Part shown: one piece after another, positions 18,301-26,437 of the stretch
Numbering within the stretch: position 1 is the stretch's first letter
How the letters are laid out: each line of letters starts with the position of its first letter
Source of the DNA: Siccirubricoccus deserti
GTDB lineage: Bacteria; Pseudomonadota; Alphaproteobacteria; Acetobacterales; Acetobacteraceae
Reading direction: 5' to 3'
Assembly (NCBI RefSeq): GCF_014283215.1
Contig: NZ_JACOMF010000022.1
Span: 1 to 64,000, forward strand
Length of the DNA: 64,000 bases
Position numbers and translations under genes: made by a program
The notes under the pieces: generated by a model
The model's database searches: none
What the model was told of the DNA's origin: nothing
The model's input: the letters and a program-made list of their open reading frames with translations, nothing else

Positions 18301-19031
18301 CCTGAGGCCCAGACGCGCCCCAGCATACCCTCCCCGGGCCGGAACTGCAGCGTCGGGGTCTGCCGGTCGAGCGTCGCCGCCCGGACGCCGGGCCCGCTCC
18401 AATTCGCGGCCGGGCGCAGGACGCCCTCCGGCGCCGCGGTCCAGAAGACACCGATGTTCCAGCCGAAGCCGGTGCCGATGGCCTGCAGGATCCGCGGCAG
18501 CGCGGTCTCCAGCCTGGCCTCGGTGGCGAGCACCCGGCCGACCGCGTATTGCACGGCGAGGCGCGCCTCCGCATCCGCGCGTTCAGCCTGGTCACGGAAG
18601 GTCACGACACTGCCGATGACCTCGCCAGCGGCCTGGAGCGGGGCGGAGGAGTATTCGGCAACGAAGAAGGAACCATCCTTGCGCCACAGCACCTCGTTGG
18701 CCAACCGCACCGGATGGCCCTCCGCAGCCGTGCGCAGGAGCGGGCATTCCGCCTGCGGATAGGGAGTCCCATCGGCGCGGGTGTGGTGGATCAGGTCGTG
18801 CATGTTCCGACCGAGGAGTTCCTCGGGCCGGTCGTAGCCAAGCATCGCGCAGCCCGCCCGGTTGACGAAGGTGCAGGCGCCGTCCCGGTCCACGCAGTAG
18901 ACACCGAGTTCCATGCCATCAAGCGCCGCTGTGGCGAGCATGGAACCGGCGACCGGGCTGGTCGACGTGCGGGAGAGGGCGCTCGGCGCTTCCTTCGGCT
19001 TCGTGTCGATCGGGAAAGGCTGCGGTGGCAT
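15303..19031 (-). CDS. Multi-sensor hybrid histidine kinase (PAS-GAF-PAS3-HisKA-HATPase-REC-REC)
   Basis: A 1242-residue cytoplasmic kinase with no membrane segment. Approximate order: PAS (40-150), GAF (170-315), three PAS domains (330-715), HisKA with phospho-His near 730 in ANMSHELRTPLSAVIGYTE, HATPase with DTGIGM and GGTGLGL boxes (840-955), receiver 1 with Asp in ILLDVMMPRVDG near 1027 and Lys in YLTKPVD, and receiver 2 with Asp in VLLDLQAPEPGG near 1146 but no clear KP at its end. Several PAS units end in the PAC pattern (GSSTDVEDAKR, GLHMDVTETRR, GAIVDITDRRR). ATG 19031 (MPPQPFPID) is preferred to a TTG at 19115; neither has an ideal ribosome-binding site. Its 3' end overlaps the CheY-like gene. 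Confidence 0.92.
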   Translation of the reverse strand: MPPQPFPIDTKPKEAPSALSRTSTSPVAGSMLATAALDGMELGVYCVDRDGACTFVNRAGCAMLGYDRPEELLGRNMHDLIHHTRADGTPYPQAECPLLRTAAEGHPVRLANEVLWRKDGSFFVAEYSSAPLQAAGEVIGSVVTFRDQAERADAEARLAVQYAVGRVLATEARLETALPRILQAIGTGFGWNIGVFWTAAPEGVLRPAANWSGPGVRAATLDRQTPTLQFRPGEGMLGRVWASGTPEAVPDLTREVTIPRRAAALADGLRAAIGVPVKAGAETLGVIEFLDREPIHLEADLRDALAALGQQIGHFVRQRQAEQTLREREAQYRFMADSIPQLVWTATPEGALDYVNARWVEYCGLPPEEALGAGWNSVILPEDLPGMAAAWRAALTSGGTYTAEARIRGRDGSYRWFLSRAVPLRDASGRLLRWFGSSTDVEDAKRAERELRRSEERFRSLIEATSAIVWTTPASGGLAGEQPSWSAFTGQLRAEYEGEGWLQAVHPEDRTHTAAAWTAALQRGVPYETEHRLRRRDGEWRHMAARAVPILAADGTLREWVGLHMDVTETRRTERALRESRGRLRAALLASRTGTFRWDIRGNIFEVDEGFARLFGLPPDQPPRPIEELVSNHVHPDDRDRVAAEVARIVAEGGEVDLEYRVIRADDGALRWISGRGEAARGADGRPLHMIGAIVDITDRRRFEEELVSAKEAAEEANRAKSQFLANMSHELRTPLSAVIGYTELLEEEVADLAAEHAEELLEDIRKIRSNARHLLELISDVLDLSKVEAGKMEVQPEDLDADALISEVAETVQALIEKRANRLVLDVAPDGLGAMHSDPVKLRQCLFNLLSNAAKFTEGGQITLSARRLPAAADRGEQLEFRVRDTGIGMSPEQLRKLFQRFNQADSSTTRRFGGTGLGLALTKALCHLLGGDITVESASGEGSTFTIRLPADLRQGSVAEPERAVAILPTSGEVAGTVLVIDDDAPTRDLLSRFLAREGFEVRAAPDGETGLRLAREFRPRAILLDVMMPRVDGWAVLSALKADPELAEIPVIMVSVVQERGLAFSLGAADYLTKPVDWPRLKRVVEPFRSAEPLGRVLVVEHDMATRNEMRHLLEGQGWSVTEAGSGEEAIRRMGEAVPRVVLLDLQAPEPGGLTFLREMRRHAEWRAIPVVAVTDRELTPAERERLRGQVRQIVQAEDGVPEELAVELRRIAAARPGASGQGKAQGEGYAEAAAGRGP

Positions 19032-19246
19032 GTCGAGAGGAGCCCGGCCTGTCTGAAGGTGATGTATGAAGGCGTATCCCGATTGCAGCGTGGTGGGAGC
19101 CGCGGCCTCTCTCAACGTGGCGTAGGGGATCGCGTTTCAGGAACGGTTGTTCCCCGAGCAGGAAGCGGATCGTGCTGCGGTAACTGCGGATCCCGATTGG
19201 AACCCTGGTGCATCCCGTAGCCACGACGTCTTACTGTGCCGGTCGC
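19032..19246. other. Upstream region of the hybrid kinase operon
   Basis: About 215 bases before the SRAP remnant. It should carry the promoter of the minus-strand kinase operon. No gene or clear operator is visible. Confidence 0.35.
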
Positions 19247-19433
19247 CGTCGAACCCGCCACCGCTGCCCGGAGGCTTCCCAAACTATGCCGCGCCCATCG
19301 CCCGGAACCAGCTCAACGGGCGCGAATTGACGATGGCGCGCTGGGGCATGCCGTCGCCGGCCTTCGCGCTGGACGGCAGGAATGCCGATCCGGGCGTGAC
19401 CAACCTCCGCAACGTCAATCGCCGCACTGGCGG
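19247..19433 (+). pseudogene. SOS-response-associated peptidase (SRAP/YedK-HMCES type) fragment
   Basis: Plus-strand reading gives NPPPLPGGFPNYAAPIARNQ, then LTMARWGMPSPAFALDGRNA and DPGVTNLRNVN, a good match by eye to residues about 30-85 of one SRAP subgroup ('NLPPLPGIFPDYPAPIVR...ARWGMPSP.FALKGR..DPGVTNIRN'). The following 'SPHWRRW' continues one frame off as SPHWRHW. The catalytic Cys2 N-terminus and the rest of the domain are gone. The fragment runs directly into an IS701-like remnant. Confidence 0.7.
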
Positions 19434-19570
19434 CACTGGTGATCGATGACACGGCGCTGCCGAAGAAGGGCACGCTCTCGGTCGGCGTTGAGCGGCAGTA
19501 CTGTAGGTAGCGGGGCAAGCGGGCGAACTGCCAGGCGCTGGTTTCGCTGACGCTGGGCGGTCGCTGGTGT
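19434..19570 (+). pseudogene. IS701/IS4-type DDE transposase fragment
   Basis: The frame reads ALVIDDTALPKKGTLSVGVE then RQYCR, a TAG stop at 19508-19510, then RGKRANCQALVSLTLGGRW. This matches the region around the first catalytic Asp of IS701-family transposases ('..[37 protein letters not shown]..'). Only about 45 residues remain, with a nonsense codon replacing the Gly-Gln area. Confidence 0.75.
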
Positions 19571-19628
19571 GCGTTGTCGCTGGTGTGCGTTAGCGGAATT
19601 GGCTGCACCGGGATGCTGCACGCCATCG

Positions 19629-22600
19629 TCACGCCGCGTGCCTCCGGCGAGCCGGCGCCAGCGCCGCCAGCAGCGCCTCCGCCGCCGCCACCCGCTGCGC
19701 GGCATCGGTGGTTTCCCGCCGCTGCAGCAGCCGGCCATTGCGGAGCTCGAGCCCCGGTGGCGTCTCAGCTGGTGGCTGCCGCAGTGTCGCGGCTGCGGCG
19801 CTTGGCCCGACCTCGATCCGCGCAATGCCAAGGCGGCGACAGCGGACCGAGATCCGCGCCAGGGCGAAGAGGCCCCGCAACGGCTCTGGCGGCGGGCCGA
19901 AGCGGTCCTCCAGCTCATCCTCCAGTGCCTCGACCCCCGGCATGTCGCCATCCCGCAGCAGCCGGGCCAGACGTGCATGCACCTCCACCCGCTGCGCTTC
20001 CTCCGGCACATGGTCGGTCGGCACATAGGCGTCGACCCCCAGCGCCACGGCCGGGCTCCAGGCCTCGGGCGGCGCCTCGCCGCGCGCCACCGCCAGCGCC
20101 CGGTCCAGCAGATGGCGGTACAGCTCGATACCCACCAGCTTCAGGTGGCCAGCCTGTGCGTCCCCCAGCAGGTCGCCGGCGCCGCGCAGGTCGAGGTCGC
20201 GGGCGCTGATGGCGAATCCGGCGCCAACCCGGTCCAGCGCTTCCAGCGTGCGCAGCCGCCGGTCGGTAGCGGCTGCAAGCCGCACTGCGGGGTCGGTCAG
20301 CAGGTAGATCGCCCCGCGTTCCCGCCCACGGCCGACCCGGCCGCGCAGCTGGTGCAGCTGCGACAGACCAAAGCGGTCGGCGCGCCAGACCAGCATGGTA
20401 TTGGCGCGCGGCACGTCCAGACCGGTTTCGACGATATTGGTCGAGACCAGCACATCGGCCTCGCCGTCGGCGAAGCGCAGCATCGCCGCATCCACTTCGT
20501 CCGGTGGCAACCCGCCATGCGCCTCGACCACCGACAGCTCGGGCACTTGGCCGGCGATGCGGTCGCGCATGGGCGCCACATCCTCGATGCGCGGGCAAAC
20601 CACGAAGCTCTGGCCGCCGCGCCGCGCTTCCCGCCGCAGCGCCTGGGCCAGCAGTGCATCCGCCAGCGGCGCGCGCAAGGTCCGCACCGGCTGGCGCCTC
20701 GCCGGTGGCGTGGCGATGACGCTGAGGTCCCTGAGGCCGACCAGGGCCGCCTGCAGCGTGCGCGGGATGGGCGTCGCGGTCAGCGTCAGCACATGTGGCG
20801 TACCCGTCGCGCGCAACCGCTGCAGCTGCGCCTTCTGCTGCACGCCAAAGCGCTGCTCCTCGTCGATGATGAGCAGAGCAAGATTGTGGAAGCGCACGGA
20901 TTTTGCTGCCAGCGCCTGGGTGCCAATGGCGATCTGCACCTCGCCTTTGGCGATCGCGGCGCGGATGGCGCGGGCCTCGGCAGGCGGCGTCAGCCGGGAC
21001 AGCGCCTCGACGCGGATGCCGAGGCCCTCGAAGCGGCGGCGGAAGCTTTCCAGATGCTGCCGCACCAGCACCGTGGTCGGCGCCAGCAGCGCGACCTGAT
21101 GGCCGGAGAGCGCGGCGGCGGCGGCGGCCCGCAGCGCCACTTCGGTCTTGCCGAAGCCGACGTCGCCGCAGACCAGTCGGTCCATCGGCCGCCCGGCGGC
21201 GAGGTCGGCAAGCACCGCTGCCGTCGCTGTGTCCTGGTCTTCGGTCAATTCATAAGGGAAGCGGGCAGCGAGACGCGCGAAAACCTCCTGTGGCGGGCGC
21301 AGCGCCGGGGCGCGCGCCGCTTCGCGCGCCCGGACCATCTTCAGCAGCGCTTGGGCGCTTTCGGCGACCGCCGCCTCGGCCTCGGCCCGGCGCTTCGGCC
21401 AGGCCTCGCCACCGAGCCGATCGAGGCTAAGCCCGGCCGCCTCGGCGCCGTAGCGCCAGAGCCGGTCGAGCTCGTCGAAGGGCACGATCTGCGCCGCATC
21501 GGCGTAGTCGAGCCGGAGGCAATCGAGCTGCGCCGCCCCGGTCTCCACCGGCATTACGCCCCGCAACGCGCCGAGCCCATGGTCGAAATGGATCACTGCA
21601 TCGCCGGGCTGCAGGCTGGCGGTTGCCGCCATCAGCGCTTCGGCGCCGTGCCCGGCTTGCCGCGCGGTGCCGCCGGGGCGGAGCGCGGCCAGCGGCAGCA
21701 GCACCGCCTCTGCCGCCTCGAAGCCCGGCAGGTCGGCCGGTGCTTCCAGCCAAGCCAGGCTGCCAGGTGGCAAGCGCAGCAGCGCCGGCCAATCCGCCAC
21801 TGGCTGCGCTTCGATGTCCAGCGCTTCCCCGAGGCGGCGGGCCAGCCGGTGCAGACCGCGCCGCGCCGGGCCGGCCAGGAGCAGCCGCCGGCCCTGCTCA
21901 CGCTGCGCCGAGGCGTAGCCAAGCAACTCAGCCTCTGGGTCTGGTAGCGCGGCGAAGCGTGGTGGGACCGGAGGTGTTTCCCCGGGCGGCGCGACCTGTT
22001 GCGGCACCCGTCCGCCCAGCGCGGCCGACCAAGCGGCGGGGTCGAGATGGAGGGCCTCCGGCGGCGGGATGGATGGCTCCTCCGGCCGCGGTGGGCGCAG
22101 CGCGATGCGGGTGCGAAAGGCCTCGCCTACCTCTGCCCACCGCCGCTCCAGCGCGGCCGAGGCGCCGTCATCGAGGATGACCGTCGCCTCCGGCCATAGC
22201 GCCAGCAGGGTGACGAGATCCTCGCAGAAGGCCGGCAGCGCATGTTCAAGGCCGGGCGGCCGCACCTCGGCCAGCGGATGGTCGGGCGGCAGGACGAGTT
22301 CCGAGGCAGGACCCAGGACCAGCGCCGCCGTTTCCTCTTCCAGGCTGCGTTGGCTCAGCGGGTCGAAACGGTGGATCTCGAGAAGGCGGCCCGCCTCATG
22401 CCGCAGCCGCCAGGCCGGACCGCCGGGCGCTCCGGCCAGCATGATATCGACGACGCTGCCATGCAGGACGGCCTCGCCCGGCGCATCCGCCCTGTCGTCC
22501 AGCACATAGCCGCGGCGGAGCAACTTCCGGCGCAGCGCCTCCGGGTCCAGCGCCGCGCCGCGTTCGAGCTGCAGCGACATGCTGGTATCGGGTCGCGGCA

Positions 22601-22907
22601 GGCGCTGCGCCATGGCCGCGACCGAACCGATCAGCAAGCGCGGCGCCGTGCTGCCGGCGATAAGTGCGGCGGCGACGGCCATGCGCTGACCCATGACCGC
22701 GCGCGAGGGTGAGACGCGGTCATAGGGCAGGCAATCCCAGGCCGGGAGGAACAGTACCTCCAGCCCGGCCGGAGAAAGGGCGCGGACCGCTTGGTGCAGC
22801 CGCGCCGCCCGCGCCTCGCTGCGGGCGACGAAGAGGATACGCCCACCGGCCGCGGCACCTTCAACCAGGCGCGCAGCCAGCAGCCCCTCCGGCTCGGCGT
22901 TCAACAT
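19629..22907 (-). CDS. Mfd-like transcription-repair coupling factor paralogue (DEAD/DEAH translocase)
   Basis: A 1092-residue protein with the Mfd layout: N-terminal UvrB-like module (PAWDCLPYDRVSPSRAVMGQ near residues 60-80), CarD-like RNA polymerase-interacting domain (GDAVIHFDHGLGALRGV near 440), RecG-type motor with Walker A GDVGFGKTEVAL near 580, Walker B IIDEEQRFG near 682 and motif III TLTATPIPRTLQ, then motif VI LRGRVGRGRERG and a C-terminal TRCF domain. Mfd displaces stalled RNA polymerase and recruits UvrA. It is shorter and more diverged than typical Mfd (about 1150 residues), so the genome may carry a separate canonical mfd; whether this one acts in repair is open. ATG 22907 is chosen because GGAGGA precedes it and family similarity starts there; a longer frame to 23510 runs through remnants of other genes. 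Confidence 0.85.
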   Translation of the reverse strand: MLNAEPEGLLAARLVEGAAAGGRILFVARSEARAARLHQAVRALSPAGLEVLFLPAWDCLPYDRVSPSRAVMGQRMAVAAALIAGSTAPRLLIGSVAAMAQRLPRPDTSMSLQLERGAALDPEALRRKLLRRGYVLDDRADAPGEAVLHGSVVDIMLAGAPGGPAWRLRHEAGRLLEIHRFDPLSQRSLEEETAALVLGPASELVLPPDHPLAEVRPPGLEHALPAFCEDLVTLLALWPEATVILDDGASAALERRWAEVGEAFRTRIALRPPRPEEPSIPPPEALHLDPAAWSAALGGRVPQQVAPPGETPPVPPRFAALPDPEAELLGYASAQREQGRRLLLAGPARRGLHRLARRLGEALDIEAQPVADWPALLRLPPGSLAWLEAPADLPGFEAAEAVLLPLAALRPGGTARQAGHGAEALMAATASLQPGDAVIHFDHGLGALRGVMPVETGAAQLDCLRLDYADAAQIVPFDELDRLWRYGAEAAGLSLDRLGGEAWPKRRAEAEAAVAESAQALLKMVRAREAARAPALRPPQEVFARLAARFPYELTEDQDTATAAVLADLAAGRPMDRLVCGDVGFGKTEVALRAAAAAALSGHQVALLAPTTVLVRQHLESFRRRFEGLGIRVEALSRLTPPAEARAIRAAIAKGEVQIAIGTQALAAKSVRFHNLALLIIDEEQRFGVQQKAQLQRLRATGTPHVLTLTATPIPRTLQAALVGLRDLSVIATPPARRQPVRTLRAPLADALLAQALRREARRGGQSFVVCPRIEDVAPMRDRIAGQVPELSVVEAHGGLPPDEVDAAMLRFADGEADVLVSTNIVETGLDVPRANTMLVWRADRFGLSQLHQLRGRVGRGRERGAIYLLTDPAVRLAAATDRRLRTLEALDRVGAGFAISARDLDLRGAGDLLGDAQAGHLKLVGIELYRHLLDRALAVARGEAPPEAWSPAVALGVDAYVPTDHVPEEAQRVEVHARLARLLRDGDMPGVEALEDELEDRFGPPPEPLRGLFALARISVRCRRLGIARIEVGPSAAAATLRQPPAETPPGLELRNGRLLQRRETTDAAQRVAAAEALLAALAPARRRHAA

Positions 22908-23079
22908 GCGATGGGCATCCTCCGCCGGCGGATACGGGGCGCAGAGCGGGAGGGTGCTGCCGCGGTCCCAGGCAAGGTTCGGAGTGCCGCCCGTGGCTGG
23001 GCCGGTGGCCGCAGGCGGGCTGACCTGCCCCGGCTTCGCTGCGATCTGCTCAGCTTGCGCGCCGCTGTCGGGCCTCGGC

Positions 23080-23224
23080 TGCGCCAGCCCCGGAAAAGGT
23101 ACTGCATCAAGACGTGGATCTCGCCCTCCGCGCCGCCGGTCGCTTGTTGCAGGGCACAGACGAGGATCAGCTTTGGCGCTTCGATGCGAACGGGATATTG
23201 CAGCTTGCCATCGGTGTAGAACAA
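23080..23224 (-). pseudogene. Manganese catalase N-terminal fragment
   Basis: Minus-strand reading from 23224 gives FYTDGKLQYPVRIEAPKLIL, then ALQQATGGAEGEIHVLMQYL and FRGWRSRGP. This follows the N-terminus of Mn-catalase family proteins ('MFYTDGKLQYPVRVEKPNP..LQQAIGGVEGEI.VA.QYLFQAWG.RGP'), including the first metal-ligand Glu. The ATG has become TTG and the sequence after about residue 50 is unrelated, so the rest of the di-manganese site is missing. It abuts the Mfd-like gene upstream region. Confidence 0.7.
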
Positions 23225-23464
23225 CGGAGGCTCCGGCCCATGTGGAGCGGAGCGAACTGACGAGGCTGCGCGCGGTTCGAGACCGAGGCGACAACGAGAG
23301 CGGCACCTCGCGCGAGCGTGAGTTTTGGTTCGGGAACAGGTCGCGTGCTTTGAATCGACTGTGACTGGTCTGCGGCGATTGAGGCAACAAGACCTCGGTC
23401 ATGTGGAGGCAGGAGAACCTGGCCCGGTATGACTGCAGCAAGCTGTGCTGTGCTACCCGCGTGA

Positions 23465-23660
23465 TCTGATCGACGAGGAATGAGCGACCATTGCCCCGGT
23501 TGACCGCCATTGGCGCTCAACCCTGCCCAACCGAGCCCGGCGGCAACAAGCGGACGATCGATGTGTTGGCGGTGGTGAACGGGGTCATGTACATCCTCGC
23601 CACCGGCCGCCATCGGGCGGCGCCGGGGCATTTCCAGCGCCAGCCTCGCGCGCACACGCG
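23465..23660 (+). pseudogene. IS5-family transposase remnant (N-terminal part)
   Basis: The plus strand reads DLIDEE, a TGA where Trp is expected, ATIAP, and after a frame slip GGNKRTIDVLAVVNGVMYIL followed by ATG. This matches 'DLTDEEWAxIxPxxP..RGGRKRTVDVREVxNGIxYVLxTGCQWR' of IS5-family transposases. The Trp-to-stop change and frame slip make it non-functional. Confidence 0.65.
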
Positions 23661-23813
23661 CGCCTTAGAACGGGCTGCCAAGCGGGGGTTTGGTAGCTTT
23701 TCGGCCTCCGAGGCCAATCTGCGGAGTGCGGAAACGCTGGAAAGGCACGGAACACCCACACCCCTGGAGGGAGTTGGTCGTCGTGCTTGTCCGGCCGACT
23801 CCCCAGCGGAGCA

Positions 23814-24221
23814 CTACCTTCCGGCGGGGGCCAAATTTTTGATGACGGCGACCAGCGCATCTGGATCATACGGCTTCGTCATCACCTGTGCGTCAGAATG
23901 CACGCCCCGGCCGCAGTACTTGCCATAGCCCGTAGCGAAGACGAACGGCACCTGAAGCGCTGCTAGCCTATCGGCAACCGGCGAAACAGTATCGCCGCCG
24001 AGATTGATATCCAGCACGGCGGCATCCAACCCGCCGTCAGACGCTGCCTGCTCGATCAACTGTAACGCTTCCTGCACTGAACCTGCGGGACCAATGACCT
24101 GCGCTCCTGCATCGAGAAGACCGTCCTCTATCAACATGGCAACCAGCGCCTCGTCCTCGACGACGAGCACACGGTTCCCACGGAGATCACGCCGGTGGCA
24201 GGGGAAGTTCTTGGCGTACAT
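23814..24221 (-). CDS. Single-domain response regulator
   Basis: A 135-residue receiver with no output domain: RVLVVEDEALVAMLIEDGLL carries the acidic pair, AAVLDINLGGDTV the phosphoacceptor Asp, ATGY the Thr/Ser switch, and QVMTKPYDPDAL the Lys. This subtype (VEDEALVAM...DINLGG...TKPYDPDAL) is common in alphaproteobacteria, usually orphan or tied to HWE/HisKA_2 kinases. ATG 24221 is chosen with GGGAGG about 12 bases ahead; a start at 24284 is possible. A close paralogue lies at 51586-51945. The neighbour upstream on the same strand is the broken Crp/Fnr regulator. Confidence 0.9.
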   Translation of the reverse strand: MYAKNFPCHRRDLRGNRVLVVEDEALVAMLIEDGLLDAGAQVIGPAGSVQEALQLIEQAASDGGLDAAVLDINLGGDTVSPVADRLAALQVPFVFATGYGKYCGRGVHSDAQVMTKPYDPDALVAVIKNLAPAGR

Positions 24222-24364
24222 GATATCGCGTCCTCCCAGGAGCCGGGGCAGCTCCAAGTGGCCGAAGCCATCGCGAGGCTCCATCGTGGCGCACGTCCAA
24301 CACCAAGCACCCTCCGGCGCGCCCCGTCTGTCCTATTCCGCACGTACAGGTGGCAGAGGGGGTG

Positions 24365-25110
24365 TCAGCGGCGGTAGACGGCCCTGGCCCCCGGCGGCAG
24401 CCCGAGCAGCTGGTCCTGGGCGCGCCGGACCACGCCGTAGCACTCGCAGGCGGCGCTCTCGAGACCGGGCCGATCGGTAATCTCGATGCGGCCTCGCTCG
24501 TAATGGATGAAACCTGCTTTTTGGAGCTGGCCGGCCGCGACTGTGATCCCGGCGCGGCGCACGCCGAGCATCATGGACAGGAACTCATGGGTCATCGGGA
24601 ACCCGTCGCCACTGGCCCGGTCGTGCGCCATCAGCAGCCAGCGTGCGAGGCGCTGGTCGGTATGGTGGCGCCCGTTGCAGGCCGCCGTGCGCGCCACCTG
24701 CCCATGGTGCACCAGCGCATAACGAAGCAGCAGGGTACGCAGGGTGGGGATGTGCTCCAGCGCCTCGCGGAATGTCTGCGCGTCCATCCTCAGGGCGGTG
24801 CCGGGGGATTGCACCATGACCTCGATGTCGTCGTGGTCGGCACCAAGCAGTACAGGCAGCCCGATAAACCCTCTCGGCCAGCCAGGCCGACCTCGGCGGC
24901 ATCGCCGTCCTCCATATAGGCAAGCATGGAGGCGTAGCCGGTTTCGGGGAAGTACACGGGCTCGATGGGCTTGCCCGGTGTGTACAGGACTTGGCGGAAG
25001 GGGAGTTCGATGGCTTCAAGTTGCGGCCACAGGCGGGCGAGGTCGTCGGGCGGCAGGGCCGCGAGCAGGCGGTTGCGGGAAGCGGGAGTAAGCTGATCGG
25101 GGAGGGCCAT
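24365..25110 (-). pseudogene. Crp/Fnr-family regulator split by a one-base frameshift
   Basis: From ATG 25110 (MALPDQLTPASRNRLLAALP, with AGGAG ahead) the frame encodes the cNMP-binding beta-barrel (LPFRQVLYTPGKPIEPVYFP...GDAAEVGLAGREG) and then derails near 24860. The correct continuation is in another frame, GFIGLPVLLGADHDDIEVMV, leading to the dimer helix and HTH_Crp (TDQRLARWLLMAHDRA...LSMMLGVRRAGITVAAGQL) and a stop at 24365. Restoring one G in the run read GAGGGTTT joins both halves. The intact protein would be about 247 residues with no obvious cAMP-specific residues. It is either a real recent pseudogene or a sequencing slip in a homopolymer. Confidence 0.85.
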
Positions 25111-25783
25111 GGAGGGCTCCTGCGACGGCGTGTCGGCGGGAGCGCTCTCCTCTCTCGGCCGCCCGCGCCGGAAGGTCACAGCGAGCGGTATTGGACATAT
25201 GGTGTCGCAATCCCTCACCTACCATTACGGGACTGCGCGGCTGGCGCAGATAGGGTCGCTTCGCACCTATGTCGCCGGTAGGGTCTACGCTGCCTGCCGC
25301 CGGCCCGAGATGGATGAGGAATGGCCGTATCCGCAGCATGGACAATGGGGCGCCGCGCTGCCGCTGGCGATCTGCGGAGCGGACATGCAGGCAGGGGCGC
25401 GCTGTTGAAGGGCTGATCCTTGCCTGGGGCCTCTGCCGTTTGAACCGGTCAGCAGGCGTTGGCGTTCGGCTTCGATAGAAGCATGACTTTCCGTGCTTAT
25501 AGGTCACCCCCGGGCGCCCTTTTTCTGACTGGCGCCTGCCCACGGTGGCTCCGCTGCGGCATCGCTGCGGCATCTGCGTGGAGGCATGTCACCGTCGCGG
25601 CACTACAGCGCCAGCGATAGGGCCGGGAGGTCGAAGTGATCGCGTTTACGGGGAGAAGCAGCACCGCATAAGGCGCAGCTAACATGGCAGTGAGGGACTA
25701 TACCGAAGCAGGGGTGGTGCCGCTTCTGATTGTCGGCGACACTTATCACTCGGTGCCGCGTTCCTCCTCACGGAGGGAAGCTG
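25111..25783. other. Gene-free stretch (about 670 bases)
   Basis: Between the start of the Crp/Fnr gene and the DUF2934 gene. Its right end must carry the DUF2934 promoter and its left end that of the Crp/Fnr gene. Short open frames exist on both strands but none has family similarity or a convincing ribosome-binding site. Confidence 0.4.
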
Positions 25784-25960
25784 ATGTCCGATGCGAACCA
25801 GGATCTGGAAACCCGTATTCGAGAGCGAGCCTATGCGCTGTGGGAGGAGGATGGCCGCCCTGAGGGCCGCGCCGCCGAGCATTGGGATCAGGCACGCCGC
25901 TTCATTGAAGCGGAAGATGACCTGAAGGCCCCTGATATGGTGGCCAATCCGCCGCTTTGA
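25784..25960 (+). CDS. DUF2934 domain small protein
   Basis: A 58-residue acidic protein whose core RIRERAYALWEEDGRPEGRA followed by AEHWDQARRFI is the DUF2934 signature, widespread in Rhizobiales and Rhodospirillales and of unknown function. ATG 25784 is preceded by GGAGGGAAG at ideal distance. It has no signal peptide or membrane segment. It stands alone in the decay zone, with 940 bases free of genes after it. Confidence 0.88.
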   Translation: MSDANQDLETRIRERAYALWEEDGRPEGRAAEHWDQARRFIEAEDDLKAPDMVANPPL

Positions 25961-26175
25961 ATTCGCAGCCTGGACAGGTGGCGGGTCGCCCCGGCAATCG
26001 GCCGGGGCCTGATACCAGTGTGGGCGGAACCCTTTGCGGACGCTCCGCCCTTTGAGGTTTGTGCAGCGCAGCATACTGCTTGCGCTTCGGCGCTGCAGGG
26101 ACTATCAGAGCAAGCGGCAGCCAACCCGGGTTTCCGAGTTGTCTGCCTTTCTTGGACGTTTCCTCCCTAAACTCG

Positions 26176-26203
26176 GCGGCGCCTTATGGTGCCGCTTTTT
26201 TTT
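26176..26203 (+). terminator. Rho-independent terminator, possibly of a small RNA
   Basis: GCGGCGCC-TTAT-GGTGCCGC forms an 8-base-pair stem (one G-U pair) with a four-base loop, followed by eight T. It is the best intrinsic terminator in the window. It lies 216 bases after the DUF2934 stop, with no coding frame directly ahead, so it ends either a long DUF2934 3' UTR or a separate non-coding transcript. Confidence 0.8.
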
Positions 26204-26437
26204 GCCTACGCAGGAGGAGGCGTGGCTGAGCGATGTGTGCCATCCTTCGGCGGCACGCGCAATATAATGTTGAATGATTGCCCGATCGTTGCACGAAAAT
26301 GACGCTACAGGGGTTGCCGCCTTCACGGTCAGCGGTCAGCACAGCGCTCACCTTGCGGTGTTGCCGGAACCGGCTTCGCAAGCGTTACCCATCACGCGGG
26401 GCGCATAGGGGCTACGCGGCCGACTCGCACCCCTGCA

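Noticed and set aside
19569-21947. A 792-codon open frame antisense to the Mfd-like gene
   Set aside because: Arg/Gln/His-rich shadow without any family pattern; the minus strand has the helicase motifs.
22908-23510. N-terminal extension of the Mfd-like protein by 200 residues
   Set aside because: The extension reads antisense or out of frame through the Mn-catalase and IS5 remnants and lacks helicase-family similarity; ATG 22907 has a good ribosome-binding site.
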